From Euptelea pleiosperma (Eukaryota > Streptophyta > Magnoliopsida > Ranunculales > Eupteleaceae): 64,000 bases of DNA. Numbering within the stretch: the stretch's first letter is position 1; the number at the start of each line of letters is the position of its first letter. Location of the stretch: positions 37,973,109-38,037,108 of the forward strand of contig CM068542.1 in assembly GCA_035048495.1 (NCBI GenBank), written 5' to 3'. The notes beneath the pieces are model-generated. The model ran no database searches and had not been told where the DNA came from. It saw only the letters and a program-made list of their open reading frames with translations. The position numbers and the translations under genes are program-made. Positions 32,216 through 44,500 of the stretch are shown piece by piece.

Positions 32216-32639
32216 CAAGGTTTAAAGGGGACCGTTATAACTGTATAACGGACTGGGGGCGTTACCGTTTTTTCCGTTATAATGAAAAAAACGTTCAGGG
32301 GCAAAAACGGAAAAAAAATGGGAAAAAATCTGAAAATAACAGAAAAAATGGCGCTGAGATTCAAATTTTGAATTTTAAAATTTGAATTTCAAAAATGGAA
32401 AATAACGGAATATAACAGAAAAATAACAGGAAAAAACAGAAAAAACGAAATTAACGGCCGTTTTTTTTCACAAAATTTTCCAGAAAATAACGGTCATTAT
32501 TTTCGTATAACGAAAAAATAACGAAAAATAACGGCCGTTATGTTCGTTATAACGTCCGTTATTTTCTAGACGTTTTAACGGTCCATAACGCGAGGGGGTA
32601 GGGTCTGAATCTGTTATAACGGCCGTTTTTTAAACCTTG
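32216..32639. mobile_element. hAT-type MITE, 424 bp, 8-bp TSD
   Basis: Ends CAAGGTTTAAAGG and TTTTAAACCTTG. Perfect 8-bp flanks ATGCCAAC at 32208-32215 and 32640-32647. Interior of repeated AACGG/CCGTT words. In intron 1 of SCPL copy 4. Confidence 0.9.
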
Positions 32640-33241
32640 ATGCCAACCACGTGTGATTCTCGTCCATTTTAACTTAAGTCAACCACGATTAAACTAAGCC
32701 AAGTGGGGTAATCCTAAAGTTTGAAAGCATATAAGGGGGTATTATTAATTACTTTCAAATTTCAGGGGGTGTTACTAAAATACCCAAATTAACAATAACA
32801 TGACCATGAAAGATGAAACTCAACAAGTGACGAACAGAAACGTGAATGATCAACATGTAAATAAGAATCACCTCCATTAAGCCATAAGACGAGGGGGTTT
32901 GTTGAAGAATTTTGAGGAGACTGAACAAAATAATAGAAAAGTGCTCTTCCATTGTGGGCATCTACAGTCACGTAGCCTGAGTACTGATCGAAGTTCACTC
33001 CATCAGGTTGCCCTGGCAAGCTCTCGATCTTATCAGAATCCTTCAACCCATCTTGAGGGCCCACGTACACAGGTGAATACTCCGTAGTCGTACCGAATAA
33101 TCCAGTATCAACTACGCCCTTCAACAAGTCTTCCCTCATGAATTTATGTAATGGGTCGAATCCACTCCTTCCGTAACATTGAACAGAACTCGCAAAGCAT
33201 GAGAGAAGCAGCAACGTCGTGAAGAATGCTGTGTTCGTCAT

Positions 33242-33520
33242 GGCTACGTACAGGGTCGTTCTTTGTGACTCTAATCATAGAGAGAAATGTCTATTTGCTC
33301 ATTGAAAGAAGTGTTTGTTCCATGCGCGCGCCAACCATTCTTTTAAGAAGATTTGTTTTTTAATTATATTCTTAAATGTCCATTCTGCTTGTTGGCACCT
33401 TTGTTTTTTAAATTATTTTTATTAAGATCACAGCTTAACAAACGGCAAATAGAACCCTACCATGTGTCTCTTTCCTTTGGTCTCTCTCTCTCTCTCTCGC
33501 GCACGATGTCTCTTTCCTTT
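33242..33520 (-). promoter_or_regulatory. SCPL copy 4 upstream block, TATA degraded
   Basis: Homologous to the other SCPL promoters (GCTCATTGAAAGAAGTGTTT and the ATTAAGATCACAGCT block). At the TATA position the minus strand reads CTATGATTAG instead of CTATAAATAG. Confidence 0.55.
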
Positions 33521-34914
33521 GGTCTCTACTTCATGGAGAATAAAATTGGGTTTGTTATTCAAACCAACCAAACCCAGATGTGTGCATATTCCCTAGTTCG
33601 AACTTTGTTCCTTCTGTTTTTAATATTGTAGAACTTATGGGGGAATAGATCAAGTCTGTGTTACCAAGCTCGCCATTTAAAGCCATTGATTGATGGCCCC
33701 TCTGAGCGTTGCTGGACGTACACCGCGCACTCTTGCAATCCCAAACTCTTCTTCATGTTAGACGGTTTTATGAAAAGTGTGGTACTTAGTCACTTATATA
33801 TATATAGCAAGCGCTTCCAAAGTCCTTAACTAGCATACTTCTACAGCAACGTCGGGGCAATATTCTAATATTGATTCAGAATATCCGTCGGATATCGAAT
33901 CGGGTTCAGATATCCTTAGAGCATCTCCGACAGGCTCCCTATTGTTGATTTTTCATTAGAAAAGGGAGCCATGGAAGGAAAAACTACTACCTCCAACAGA
34001 CAGCCTATCCCACTCTCTACTTTGGGGACTCCCTAACCTACTCCCTATATTTAATTAGGGAGTGAACCGGCTCTCATTCTCATGGGTTGATTTCAACCAT
34101 GGGAATTTAAGGTACAAGGATTCCAAGGTTTGAAATCACTAATCAGGCTGATTTTTGGTTCACAGGCCCATCTAGGGATTGGCCAAACATCCATACCGTC
34201 AGCACCCTCTAAAAGTGTGCCACGTGGCTTATATTGTGGGTGGTCATCTGGGGTGGTTAGCGAAGTTTTAGTCCCAATGAGTGCAGAGAGCCTGTTGGAG
34301 TTATGATCCAATGGCTCCCTACCCTAAAAGAACTTTCACTACTTTTCCCTAAAATGTAGGCAAGAATAGGGAGCCCTCTTGGAGATGCTCTTATATTCTA
34401 TCCGAATGATATCAGTTGACAGCCCTACCTTGTGTGAGATACATACAAGTAGTGGGTCCTACTCTTATCTATGGAGAATAGCATACCACTTTGGATCACC
34501 ATTTATATATTATCACTATATACCATAACAAATCTTTTTTTGGGTTTTTCTTTTTTGTGAAAATCCCAACTTATATATTAACTTTCTTTTATGAGATTAT
34601 TGCTAAAATAGAAACCCGATGTTATTCAAAAGAGATCCAACGGTTCTAAAGAAAGCATACTTGGAACCTTCTGAGATACGAGGACATTGTTATGTCAATG
34701 GTTGTAAACAATTGAAATGTTTGTGCGTAATAGTTTGCAGCGTTTACATGTATTTGGTGGCAGAGTATCCAATAAATATTTACATCATGCCCAGCTATTG
34801 TTTTGCCATGAAATTGCTCCCTGTTTTCAGGCAGGTAGCCCTGCAAATGTTTACGCGCAAAAAATGGCCCATGTTCTAAGTAGCACAATATTCAATAAAT
34901 ATTTGCATCGTGCT
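33521..34914. other. Intergenic DNA with foldback family A fragments
   Basis: No gene. About 34115-34265 carries one family A arm (GGCCAAACATCCATACCGTC). It is embedded in a larger stretch bounded by inverted GAGCATCTCCGACAGG-like (33920) and GGAGATGCTC-like (34380) words, suggesting a foldback element of about 470 bp. Confidence 0.4.
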
Positions 34915-36375
34915 TGTTAGAAAATTAGATTTATTGATAAATTGGATGATAAATTTAACAATAAATAAATTCTTATATAGAGCATTACAAGAGTCCATTA
35001 AAGAAAGAAAACAAATTCTAGTCAGAATATAAATCTTAATCAAATCTAATCTCCATCTTGACAACTAAGAGAAAATGTGATGGAATATATGGATTAATGT
35101 TACACACAGTGTATCTGATGCGCGCACTTTATATATATAATACTCCCCTCAAACTCATGGGGATCAATGATCGTCTTAAGTTTGTCGAAATCCATTACCT
35201 TAAAGATGATGAAATCGCCTTTAAAGAATATATATTATTGCCACTTTGAGTGTTCCAAGATGATTGAATTACCTTGATCAAGTTGTGATGTCGGTGATCA
35301 CTAGTGAAAGAAGGTAGTTGCTAAACAAAATGGTGATCCATGATAGTTACGTTTGAATTTAATTTTTATTCATTCAATTTTGGATTATCGAAATCAGAAT
35401 GCAGGTGGGATCTTGTCCACGAGAAGAAGAAATCTTTGATTTAAGCCAGACCTAAACCCATTGAATTTTAATCCAAAAATGGAGAAACAAGACGATGAAG
35501 GGGGATGAAGAACTACCAGCTCTACTCGAATGGTCCTATACAAAGGACATGAGGACATGAGCCTCATTGGACCAAGATGTGTGGGGGGCATCATTTTACT
35601 TCTTCTAAACCTCGGAGGAAAGCTGTGACCTCTTTTTGGACTAAGAAGAAAGTGTGTGTGCCTCTTTCAGGCCAAGGAGGAGGGTGCGGGCCGGCCTCTT
35701 TGGGCCAAGAAGTGGGTTTCATAGAGAACATAGGAGCTCTCGAGAACTTGCGAAGGGAGATGATTTGACGGCAAAGAGGATAGCTTTCTGGCATGTGACC
35801 GCCAACCGGAGAAGTGGATTGGCAAAAGGATGGAGAGATTTCAGCAAGCAACAACTATATATAATTGATGGATTGTGCTCTCTGGTGGTTGAAGTTGTTA
35901 GAAATGATGAACTGAGTAGCAGTGACGGAGGTAGTTCACAAACGAAGACAAGATGGCTGGAGTGGCTTTGATGACGATGTCGCAGATCTGAGAATGGACA
36001 ACAACGTGGAGCAACAATAACGATCAATTAATGGCATGGTTTGGTGGTTCTATGCACGGCGACAACGATGATTCAAGTGGGTTGACGGTGAAGCACATGA
36101 TGGATGCTCGAACATGACGGTGGATGAAGATGGAACCATTAACACGTGTCACTCCTCCTTTGAGGGTCTCATCAATGATGAAGATCCCACGTGGTTTAAC
36201 TCAAGAACATAAATAAATAAATAAATAAAAGCAAATAAAACACTTAAAGTTAAGGGCTGACGGACAGCGGTAATACCACTCGTCCGAGAACAAATGCGGC
36301 CAAGAGTCGTCGAGTTTTCAAACAATGATTGCAAGAGTCTAATAAAGAAAGAAAATTAAATCCTAATTTATAGAA

Positions 36376-37611
36376 TCTATATAACAAAACAGGGAAATTG
36401 TCTCCCCCACTTATAGGCTCCATGAAGGACCAAGATCTTATCCCCAACTGGACGGTGGATCTCAACCACTCACACCCAGTTTTGACAAAAGCTTTGCGGA
36501 GGAGTACCGTGGGCACGGGCCACCTACTATCTATACTATTATAAAGCAACAACCGGTAGTGGCACGCATGTGACACTATTAGAGACCTCACTACTTTCAA
36601 GGTAAAACCTTCCATCATTAAAATGTCCTTTCACAGTTCAAGATGTCTGGCACGTCCACGTCCCTCGTCAATGATGATGAGAGACAATATTATAAGCCAC
36701 GTGGAACACTATTAGAGACCACAGACCTTGTGGATGTTTGTCCCATTCCTGGATGGACCTATATACCAAATATCAGTCTGATACGTGGTTTAAAACCTTT
36801 GGATCTGAGTACCCTAAATAATGCTTAAAATCTATGGTTAAAAATCAACCCACGAAATGACTCTAATCGAATACTTAAAAACCACTAATCAAGCTGATTT
36901 TTTGCATATAGACCCACCTAGAGATAGGACAAACACCTATACAGTCAGTGATCTCTATGAGTGTGCCACGTGTAAGGTGCACGTACATCGCATGTGGCGT
37001 TCCCCTAGTCTATATAACAAAATAGGGAAGTTGTCTTATTTCTTATCTTATCCAACTTCATAAGATAAAGAGTTGTTGGGATCAAATCCATCCATCTAAT
37101 GCGGATGGTTAGATTTCAGCCACTCAATCCTCCTCATTTATTCGTCTCAGGCTATGATTTTTGTAGAAATCTAAAACTCTACTATACATGCAAGGATTTA
37201 GTGTACGTCCACCAAATATGTGCCAACAGCATGGCAGACGGCGGCATTGGGATGATACTGTACCCCTGATTCGGACCTCCCCCATTATGTTATGTACCGT
37301 TTTAATGCTTAACAGCCGTTATTTTTCCCTTATAAAAAACTTTTATCATTATTTTTTGAAAAGAATTTTGTTAAATAACATCCGTTATTTTCATTATTTT
37401 TCAATTATTTTCCATCACAAATTTTATAGAAAAATTGAAATTGAAATTTTGAATTATATCGTCGTTATTTCGATTAATTTTCATTTTTGCCTTTGTGAGT
37501 TACAATCCGTTATAACGGAAAAAACAGTAACGCCCCAATTCGCTATACTGTTTGAATGCCGGAGCCACACAATTTTTGCAAACGCTTCTTTCACGGAGTG
37601 CCATTTACTAG
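36376..37611 (+). mobile_element. Nested Helitron cluster inside an LTR
   Basis: Begins TCTATATAAC after A36375 and ends TTTACTAG before T37612, like the Helitron at 10438. It consists of a leading unit (36376-36529), an inner Helitron (36530-37008) and a trailing unit that restarts TCTATATAAC at 37009. Total 1236 bp, non-coding. Confidence 0.7.
36530..37008 (+). mobile_element. Inner Helitron carrying family A palindrome
   Basis: Begins TCTATACTATTATAAAGC after an A and ends CCCCTAG before a T. A GCCACGTG...CATGTGGC hairpin precedes the 3' end. The body is a family A palindrome (about 36700-36970). Confidence 0.7.
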
Positions 37612-37739
37612 TATAAAATAAATCATAATCAAATCTAATTTTTATCCTAATTGATAACCATCCTAATTTTGACAACTAAAAGAATATGTGATGAAATATA
37701 TTTATTTGGTGTGTTTCATGCACTTTAATTATTACAAGT

Positions 37740-37791
37740 CAATGTAGTGGGTCCCACATGCTGTTCCTACCATGCGGGACCCACTACATTG
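37740..37791. repeat. Hairpin with 21-nt arms
   Basis: Arms 37740-37760 and 37771-37791 are complementary over 21 positions with one mismatch; the loop is 10 nt. Immediately outside the decayed LTR. Could be a remnant of a MITE or a small-RNA source; no evidence of expression. Confidence 0.6.
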
Positions 37792-38002
37792 CCCATCTTA
37801 TGCGGTCCGATGCCTTGGGATGAACTCAAGTCGTCTCGACCGTTCATCTCCCTTTCCGACACGACAAACGAATAATGCCAACCCACTTGTCGAGTCCGAC
37901 GTATCACGCAGCATATGCGTGGATTGTGTTGGCTGACCAAAGTCTCCGATTCCGCTTGGGACTAACCGGCGTTGACGGATCTTCTTGGAACAACAAGGAA
38001 AA

Positions 38003-38392
38003 AGATGTAACAAGGTATGCCTGAAACTGTTCATTTGCGGAAGCGGCATTTTTGGTAGTCACCGCTGCCATCTGGGCCCACTGACCGCTTGGATGTTTTC
38101 CTACCCCTTGGTGGATATACATACCAAAAATCACCTTGATTGGTAATCTATAACCATTAGATTTTAACACTTTTTAGCACCATTTAAGGCGCTCTTATAG
38201 CCGTTGAACACAACCATTTTTTGACTACTAAAACCAACGGCTAAAAGTCATTAAGCAAGCTGATTTTTTGTATGAACGTCTATTAAAGGGTGGGTTAAAC
38301 ATCCATGCGGTCAGTGGGCCCAGATGGCAGTGGTGACTACCAAAAATGCTGCTTCCGCAAATGAAAAGATCTCAGGTATACCTTGTTACATC
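38003..38392. repeat. Long palindrome, family A core with private outer arms
   Basis: Arms begin GATGTAACAAGGTATGCCTG and end CAGGTATACCTTGTTACATC. Inward they continue through CATTTGCGGAAGC and then the family A word GGATGTTT. The outer about 90 bases of each arm are not found in other copies. Confidence 0.75.
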
Positions 38393-39208
38393 ACGACCCG
38401 AACAACAAATGAAATATGGGGATTGTGATAGCGCCGCGAAGCTACCGTCTGCTAATTGACGTTTTCCGTTACAATGCCGTACATCAAATGATTCTCCAAT
38501 GGTATACGTGGCCGACAACCGTGTCTTCTTTCGATCCTCCACCGCAGTAGAGGATCTGTCGTTGTCGCTTAACGAGAAATTTACTATTATGTTGGGCCCA
38601 CAATGACAGATCAACTGCAGTACAAAGACGCATATATCCAGTATTCCTCGAGCTACCATATGAACAATCTAGCGTGTTCCATCACCATCAATTTACAGTT
38701 GATTGAATTAGTTATTTGTGTGATACGCACAAGCTATGCAATCTGATGTGGACATGTGGCACCCAGAGTGGTCCCCATCTAATTACACCTTTTTTTTGTA
38801 TTGAGGTCACATACCTTTTATCTCTTTGATGTTATACAAGGACAAGAGCGATACGTCCTGCACACAGAAGGTCGAGCAATGTGGCGCTACGGCTCGAGTC
38901 ACGACGCGCCAAATAGTTTTTGAGCTCTCATGGGTGGGCAATCCGCAATCGTGCCCCACGTTACCAACCGCAAGGGTAGAATAGTCTTTTCAACATGTAT
39001 GGTTTGGGACTGCTCACATCAAGAATTTAAATTAAATAAAAATAAACAATTAATATAAATTAATTAATAACTAATAAAAAAGTCTTCGAAGTTCCCTTCA
39101 ACGCTTAAACTAATGTACCTAATAAACCCGCCACTGAAATCTGACTATATGTTGCAAGTACGATTTTGCCCTTATGTATGGGAGCGCATATTTCGCACAC
39201 TCCATTTC

Positions 39209-39697
39209 CTCTCAGGGAGGACTCCTGGTCGGAGCACACTCCAAAAGGAGAAATCTCTCTCTAAAACGTGTAAAACTTGGCTGACCAGCGACCACCCACA
39301 TGATGAGCCACAGAAAATGTTTAGATGACACTAACCGCATGGATGTTTGGCCAATCCGTAGGTGGACCTACAAACCAAGAATAAACCTGATTAGTGATTT
39401 CAAACCTTTCAATCTTGTACCCCAAATAATGGTCGATGATGCTTAATTTCCACAGTTAAAATCAACCCATGAAAATGACTCCAATCCAATGCTTAGAAAT
39501 CACTAATAAGGATGATTTTTGGTTTGTAGGTTCACCTAGGAATTGGCCAAACATCCATACGGTCAGTGGCCTCTAAAAATGTGCCACTTGGTTCATATTG
39601 TGGGCGGTCGCTGGTCAGCCAAGTTTTAATGGCTTAGAGAGAGATTTCTCTTTTTTTGGTGTGTGCCCCGACCAGGAGTCCGCCCCGACAGTAAACG
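39209..39697. repeat. Long palindrome, family A core with private outer arms
   Basis: About 490 bp. Outer arms share GGACTCCTGGTCGG and GAGAAATCTCTCTCTAA. Inner arms share GGCTGACCAGCGACC and the family A block GGATGTTTGGCCAAT. Confidence 0.75.
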
Positions 39698-41539
39698 AGT
39701 TGTGAGAATATGCACACCCCCTTATGTATTTCATCTGAGGGTCACATTCCGTGCAAGTAATGCGTACAGGAGTTCAAAATCATTCTATCAAAATGTGATG
39801 GGTAATTTGGTCAATTAAAGCCTTGTTCGTTCTTTCTCTCTCTCCTTGGCCATCCGTTTTTTCAGGTGACAGTCGAAGCTCTTTTCCATTTTGTTTCCAA
39901 GCTTTGGGTCAAAAAACGAAGAAAACCCTAATCCACCTAAACCAGGTGGTTGGTTTTGGTTTACTTACAGAGATGGAGAACGACGAAACCCTAACCACCA
40001 GAGCCGAAGAACACCTATCGGTTTTTTATCAGTTACTCTCTCTCCCTCACTTTCCCTTCTTATGCAATCTTTCTCTCCTTTTTCAGCTCTCTGTGTGTCT
40101 ATTTTAGCTACGTTTTACCATTTCTGGTTATCTCTCTTTTGCTTGTATTTTTTGCTTTTTCGATCATCGATGTTCTCTTTTTGATTCACTCTATAACTCT
40201 CTCTACTATTTCAGGGATGTTTTACTTTTGATTCTTGTTTGGTTTTGATTGCTTATTTATTTCGATTGTTGAGTTTGAGATAGCTCTACTGGTTATTAAT
40301 GGAGATTTCTGAGTAGCTGAAAACATCTTTATAGTTATTGGTTATTTCTCTTTATAGTTATTGCTTTTGGAGCTCTAATACTTGTTATAGCTTTGCTCGT
40401 TGTTTAAACTTAGTAAGAACTGTTAATGGTGTTTGTATTTAATGAGAAAATCCCATTTTAGAGAAAATAACAGTATGTATTAAAAGACAAAACACACGTG
40501 TTTGCTTTTGGAGTCTCTAATACTTGTTATAGCTTTGTTCGTAGTTTAAACTTAGTAAGAACTGTTAATGGTGTGTGTATTTAATGAGAAAACCCCATTT
40601 TAGAGAAAAGAACAGTATGTATTAAAAGACAAATGTCACGTCTTTGCTGTTTTACTTAAATATAACACACAAAGTGATTGATAAAATTTAGCTAATGGAC
40701 AAATTTTCTGTAATAGGGTAAGAAATAATTAAATTTATTGCAAAATTAGAAATGATGTATTAGGATAACTATTAAAGTTAGGATTAGAAACATAATTTAC
40801 TAAAAGAACATTTTGGGACTTTTTTCTTCTCTTTTTTTGAATTTTTTTTTGCCCTTATTTCTTGATTTTTTAACAGTTTCTTCAAGTTTCCTTTTTTTTT
40901 TTTTTTTTTTTTTTTTGGGTAATGTTTTTGTATTGGGAAAAGATTTTCTGGGGTGTTGGTGATTTTTCTTGCCAGGTGGAGGGATGACATGGACAACCCA
41001 GACCATCCATTTGATAGATGACCCTCTGGAGTGACCACTTGGGTAGTGCCCTTATCCACATCATTCCTTTAACTTGTACTTTTCCCCCGACGAATTGCTG
41101 CCATTGAATTTTTTTAATCGAAAAGGTAACAAAAAAGGCAATAGAAACATCCGTCATTTTGTCATGTGGCAGAGTGTTATTGGGCTAAAACTCCACATGG
41201 GAGATGCTGATGTGGAAAAACACATGCACCCCTTTGTGCCAGCCACCTCAGCTACCACGTGGTGGAAAAAGCCCTCCTCTGCATGAGTGTCGTTCCAAAA
41301 AACCTGTCCCTTTGTAACTTCAATGTTCCCATACTGAGGTGTTGATGGTTTTACACATTAGGTTTCTTGGGAGTTACTAACACTCCTCTTCTCCATCAGT
41401 TATTAACTTCTTATAGTTGGGAGATTATTTACAGCGAGTAGTAACTACATTATTTTTTTTCCTTTTGGCAGAGGAATGAGTTCACACAAACTTATCTGTT
41501 TCATACACAACTAATATCCTTCTTGTCTTTATTATTCAG
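39698..41539 (+). promoter_or_regulatory. Presumed promoter, 5' leader and first intron of TMEM131-like gene
   Basis: CT-rich leader-like sequence at 39830-39850 is followed by an ATG at 39973 (MENDETLTTRAEEH) and an acceptor-like CTATTTCAG at 40206. The first coding exon of the TMEM131-like gene must lie here, because its large second exon opens at an acceptor without an in-frame ATG. I could not choose it securely. Confidence 0.4.
40361..40642 (+). repeat. Tandem duplication, period 141 bp
   Basis: Two adjacent copies starting TTGCTTTTGGAG (40361 and 40502) and ending around AAAAGACAAA, about 92 percent identical by eye. Lies in the probable first intron of the TMEM131-like gene. Confidence 0.85.
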
Positions 41540-44500
41540 GAGAGTTTATCGGCCATCAAAAGGGTTGCATTTCATTTTGGTTCTGTCATTTATCCTGTTT
41601 CTCCCTGCTACATGTGGGCTGTGTGCCACAAGGAACCATGTAGTGCCGCAAATTGATGGGAGGCGAGATCCATACGATACATGTCGGCCCTACATAGATG
41701 ATTATGATATGTGTCTTCGAGATTTCCTTGTTGGTGATATTAACTCAAACTATGTTCAGGGAAACTCTCCACCCTGCTCAGGTCTTAAGACTGTCTGTAC
41801 GAACTCTGAATTCCTTTGCTTTCCTTCAACATTGCCTGATTTTTGGGCTGAAGAAGATAATTGTAAAGCAGCTTTTCTAGACATTCTTGAGATCCAGGAT
41901 GATGCTACATTACCTGAAGCATCAATTCTGCATGATACATTGGAAAGTAACTCGAGCTGGTTTTCTGACCGTGGTAAATTTATGTTATTAAATGGTAGAA
42001 TAGTGTTATGTTCTTTGAACTCTGGAAAGGGACTCCATGACAAGGCGTACGCTCAAAGTAATGATGTTGCTCGGAATGATCACGCTTCTCGTGGAGGACC
42101 TCCAGTTAAACAGCAGAGGCCAAGTTCTATCTCAAATAAGAATCCTGAGGTGATTAATTTGGATCATCTTGATAGTTCTTCATCACCCCATGTGGAAATA
42201 ACCCCTTCTTCCTTGGATTGGGGTCAAAATTATTTATATTTTCCTTCGGTAGCTTTTTTAACGGTGACCAACACTTGCAATGACAGCATCTTACATATTT
42301 ATGAACCATTCAGTACCGATGCACAGTTCTACCCGTGCGATTTTGATGAGGCAATACTGGGACCTGGTGAAGTTGCTTCAATTTGTTTTTGTTTTTTACC
42401 GCAATGGCTGGGTTTGTCGTCAGCGCACCTGATCTTGCAAACAAGCTTTGGGGGTTTTCTGATTCATGCTAAGGGTTTGGCTATTGAGTTCCCATATCAG
42501 ATACCGCCACTGGTAGGGTTGGACATTTCCTCTGAAGAAAGGTGGAGTAAAAATTTGTCTTTGCACAATCCTTTTGATGATACCCTATTCGTCGAGGAGG
42601 TAACCGCATGGATATCGTTCTCTTCAGGAAATACATCTCACTCTGCAGAAGCTGTTTGTAAAATGGACACTTATGAGGGTTCTAATGCATTTAGTTCTTT
42701 GCCGAATGTTAAGGAGTGGTTGGAAATTAAGAGTAGCCAAGTTGGTTTTCCACTGGTGGCGATAAGGCCGCATAGAAGCTGGGAAATTAATCCTCACCAT
42801 ACTGAACCCATCATAGAGATAGATTTCTTTTCTGGTATCGAAGGAAAAGTTTTTGGTGATCTTCGTATGCAGTTGTCGAGTTCTTCACAAGATAGGACTG
42901 ATATGATTATAGTTCCTCTAGAAGCAGAGGTACATGGAAGAGTAGCATATAGTGCTCATTCAGGTCAAGTTCCAGTGTCTCTCGAGTCTCTTATTCCATG
43001 TGATGGTAGTGAAACAATAGCTGTTGCTCTGTTTTTAACAAACGGGACTCCATATCTGTTAAGTGTTGCCAAGATTAATGAAGTTACAGGAAGCACAAAG
43101 CTTTTCAATATCAAATACATGGATGGGCTACTACTGTTCCCTGGTACTATTTCACAAATTGCTGTTGTTACTTATACTCAGGCTGATGGTGATTCACATG
43201 ATCCTCCAGCTAAAATTCCTGATATACATTCAGATTGTAAACTACTTATAGCAACAAATGATTCAGGTAGTCCACAGATTGAGATTCCTTGCCAAGATGT
43301 AGTAAATGCATGTTCAAGACATCAACCGGCTTCATATGTTGGTTACAAACGTCAACCTGAGAAGAGCGAGTCTGACAACGCAATAGCAGGCTCTTTTGGT
43401 AGTGTCATTCAGTCACCATCACAGAATAAGGTATGTTGATTCCACTCCATGATTTTCCATGGTGGTTGTTTAGTAAAGATACAGTGCATCTCATCTGTAT
43501 TGAAAAGAGAGTGAATGTTAGAGGGTGATTGCTTTGTGAGTCAATTTATAGAGAGAGTGACTTGCTCAATGAAATAAGTGTTTGTTCCATATGGAAACCA
43601 TTCCTGTAAGAATATATGTTGTTAATATTGTTAGATGTCTATTGGCTAATCCCAAGTTCCCCAACCTAGGTCTCTCAAAAATCACCCCTATACTTGCCAT
43701 TTCTTCATCTACTAGATGGGTTCACCAGCTTTGTTTTTTTACTTTCTCTAATCCAGATTTTGAGGATATAGTTGAAGCTTCTCAGTTTCCATGAAATCTA
43801 TTTCTTTAGATGCTTAGTAAGAGTGATATATTAGATAAATCTACGTAAGAATATAATTATATGCAAATGCATGGTCCGACTACAGGTGAGCTCAAAGTCA
43901 AGCTCAATCTAGTGGAAGATACAAAGAAATCCATGAATGTTCTCACAATTTTACATTCAATTCTCCTTTCTCCTTCCACCCACCCTCCCTCTCTTTGCCT
44001 TCTGTGCAATGCCCTGGAATAGTGGTTTGGACTTTAATCCAGATCGAGAAATCTGTAAGGTCGCATCGAATTGATTGCAAATTGTTGATTTCTCCATTTT
44101 TAAATGGTATGATTACTAAATTTTGGACAATTGAGATCTGATAATTATTCAAGATATTGTGTTTGGCTTGAGTTCTGTAGGTCTTCTGACAGCCTCTACA
44201 AAAAACCAAGGGCCAAACTGAAGCCCTACTGTCACAGCATATTCCTTGTTCCTGAATTTTATTGGCCTATTACTTAAGTCTATATATTCACATATCTGTT
44301 ATTTCTGTGTTCTCAATAATAATTGTGGGTATTCCTGTGAAACTGCAGTTGAAAGCATTGGAGATTGCAGAAACAGATGAATTGGTGCTAAGAAACTGGA
44401 GATCTCAAGGCACCACAAGTGGCATGTCCGTGCTTGAAGATGATGAGATACTGTTCCCAATGGTCCAGATTGGAAGCCATTGTTCTAAATGGATCACTGT

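Larger units (their letters stand above)
29395..33241 (-). pseudogene. Serine carboxypeptidase-like, SCPL copy 4 (one frameshift)
   Basis: Exons in coding order: 33241-32872, 31144-31037, 30948-30673, 30549-30313, 30191-30073, 29977-29882, 29751-29646, 29538-29395. Exon 3 is 276 nt instead of 275: an extra G near 30887 shifts the frame just after FSYSNTT and leads to a stop before the catalytic Ser. It is the most divergent copy: exon 1 lacks three or four residues, exon 6 has one extra codon and replaces QINSWND with QIGGHWKH, and exon 7 reads GDKDGRLP instead of GDTDGRVP. The promoter TATA is altered. Signal peptide, NGGPGCSS, GESYAG and the His motif GAGHLVP are otherwise preserved. Probably non-functional, though a sequencing indel cannot be excluded. 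Confidence 0.85.
34915..37735 (-). mobile_element. Decayed LTR element, right LTR split by Helitrons
   Basis: Left LTR at about 34920-35145 (minus strand; adjacent polypurine TGAGGGGAGT). The right LTR is in two pieces, about 36320-36375 and 37612-37735, which align in order with the left LTR once the Helitron nest is removed. The interior (35150-36310) shares the block GGGGATCAATGATCGTC with the 12.4-kb element and has no gag or pol. Confidence 0.6.

Noticed and set aside
37188..37616. 142-codon frame
   Set aside because: Runs through Helitron and AACGG-family MITE sequence; repeat translation only.
39973..40107. Small protein gene beginning MENDETLTTRAEEH
   Set aside because: Probably leader or first-exon sequence of the TMEM131-like gene, but no donor with the right phase and good strength was found, so I did not annotate it as coding.
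41523..41539. Start of the TMEM131-like protein at 41523
   Set aside because: The codon there is TTG, and the sequence 41530-41539 is a splice acceptor (TTATTCAG). The real ATG must be in an upstream exon.
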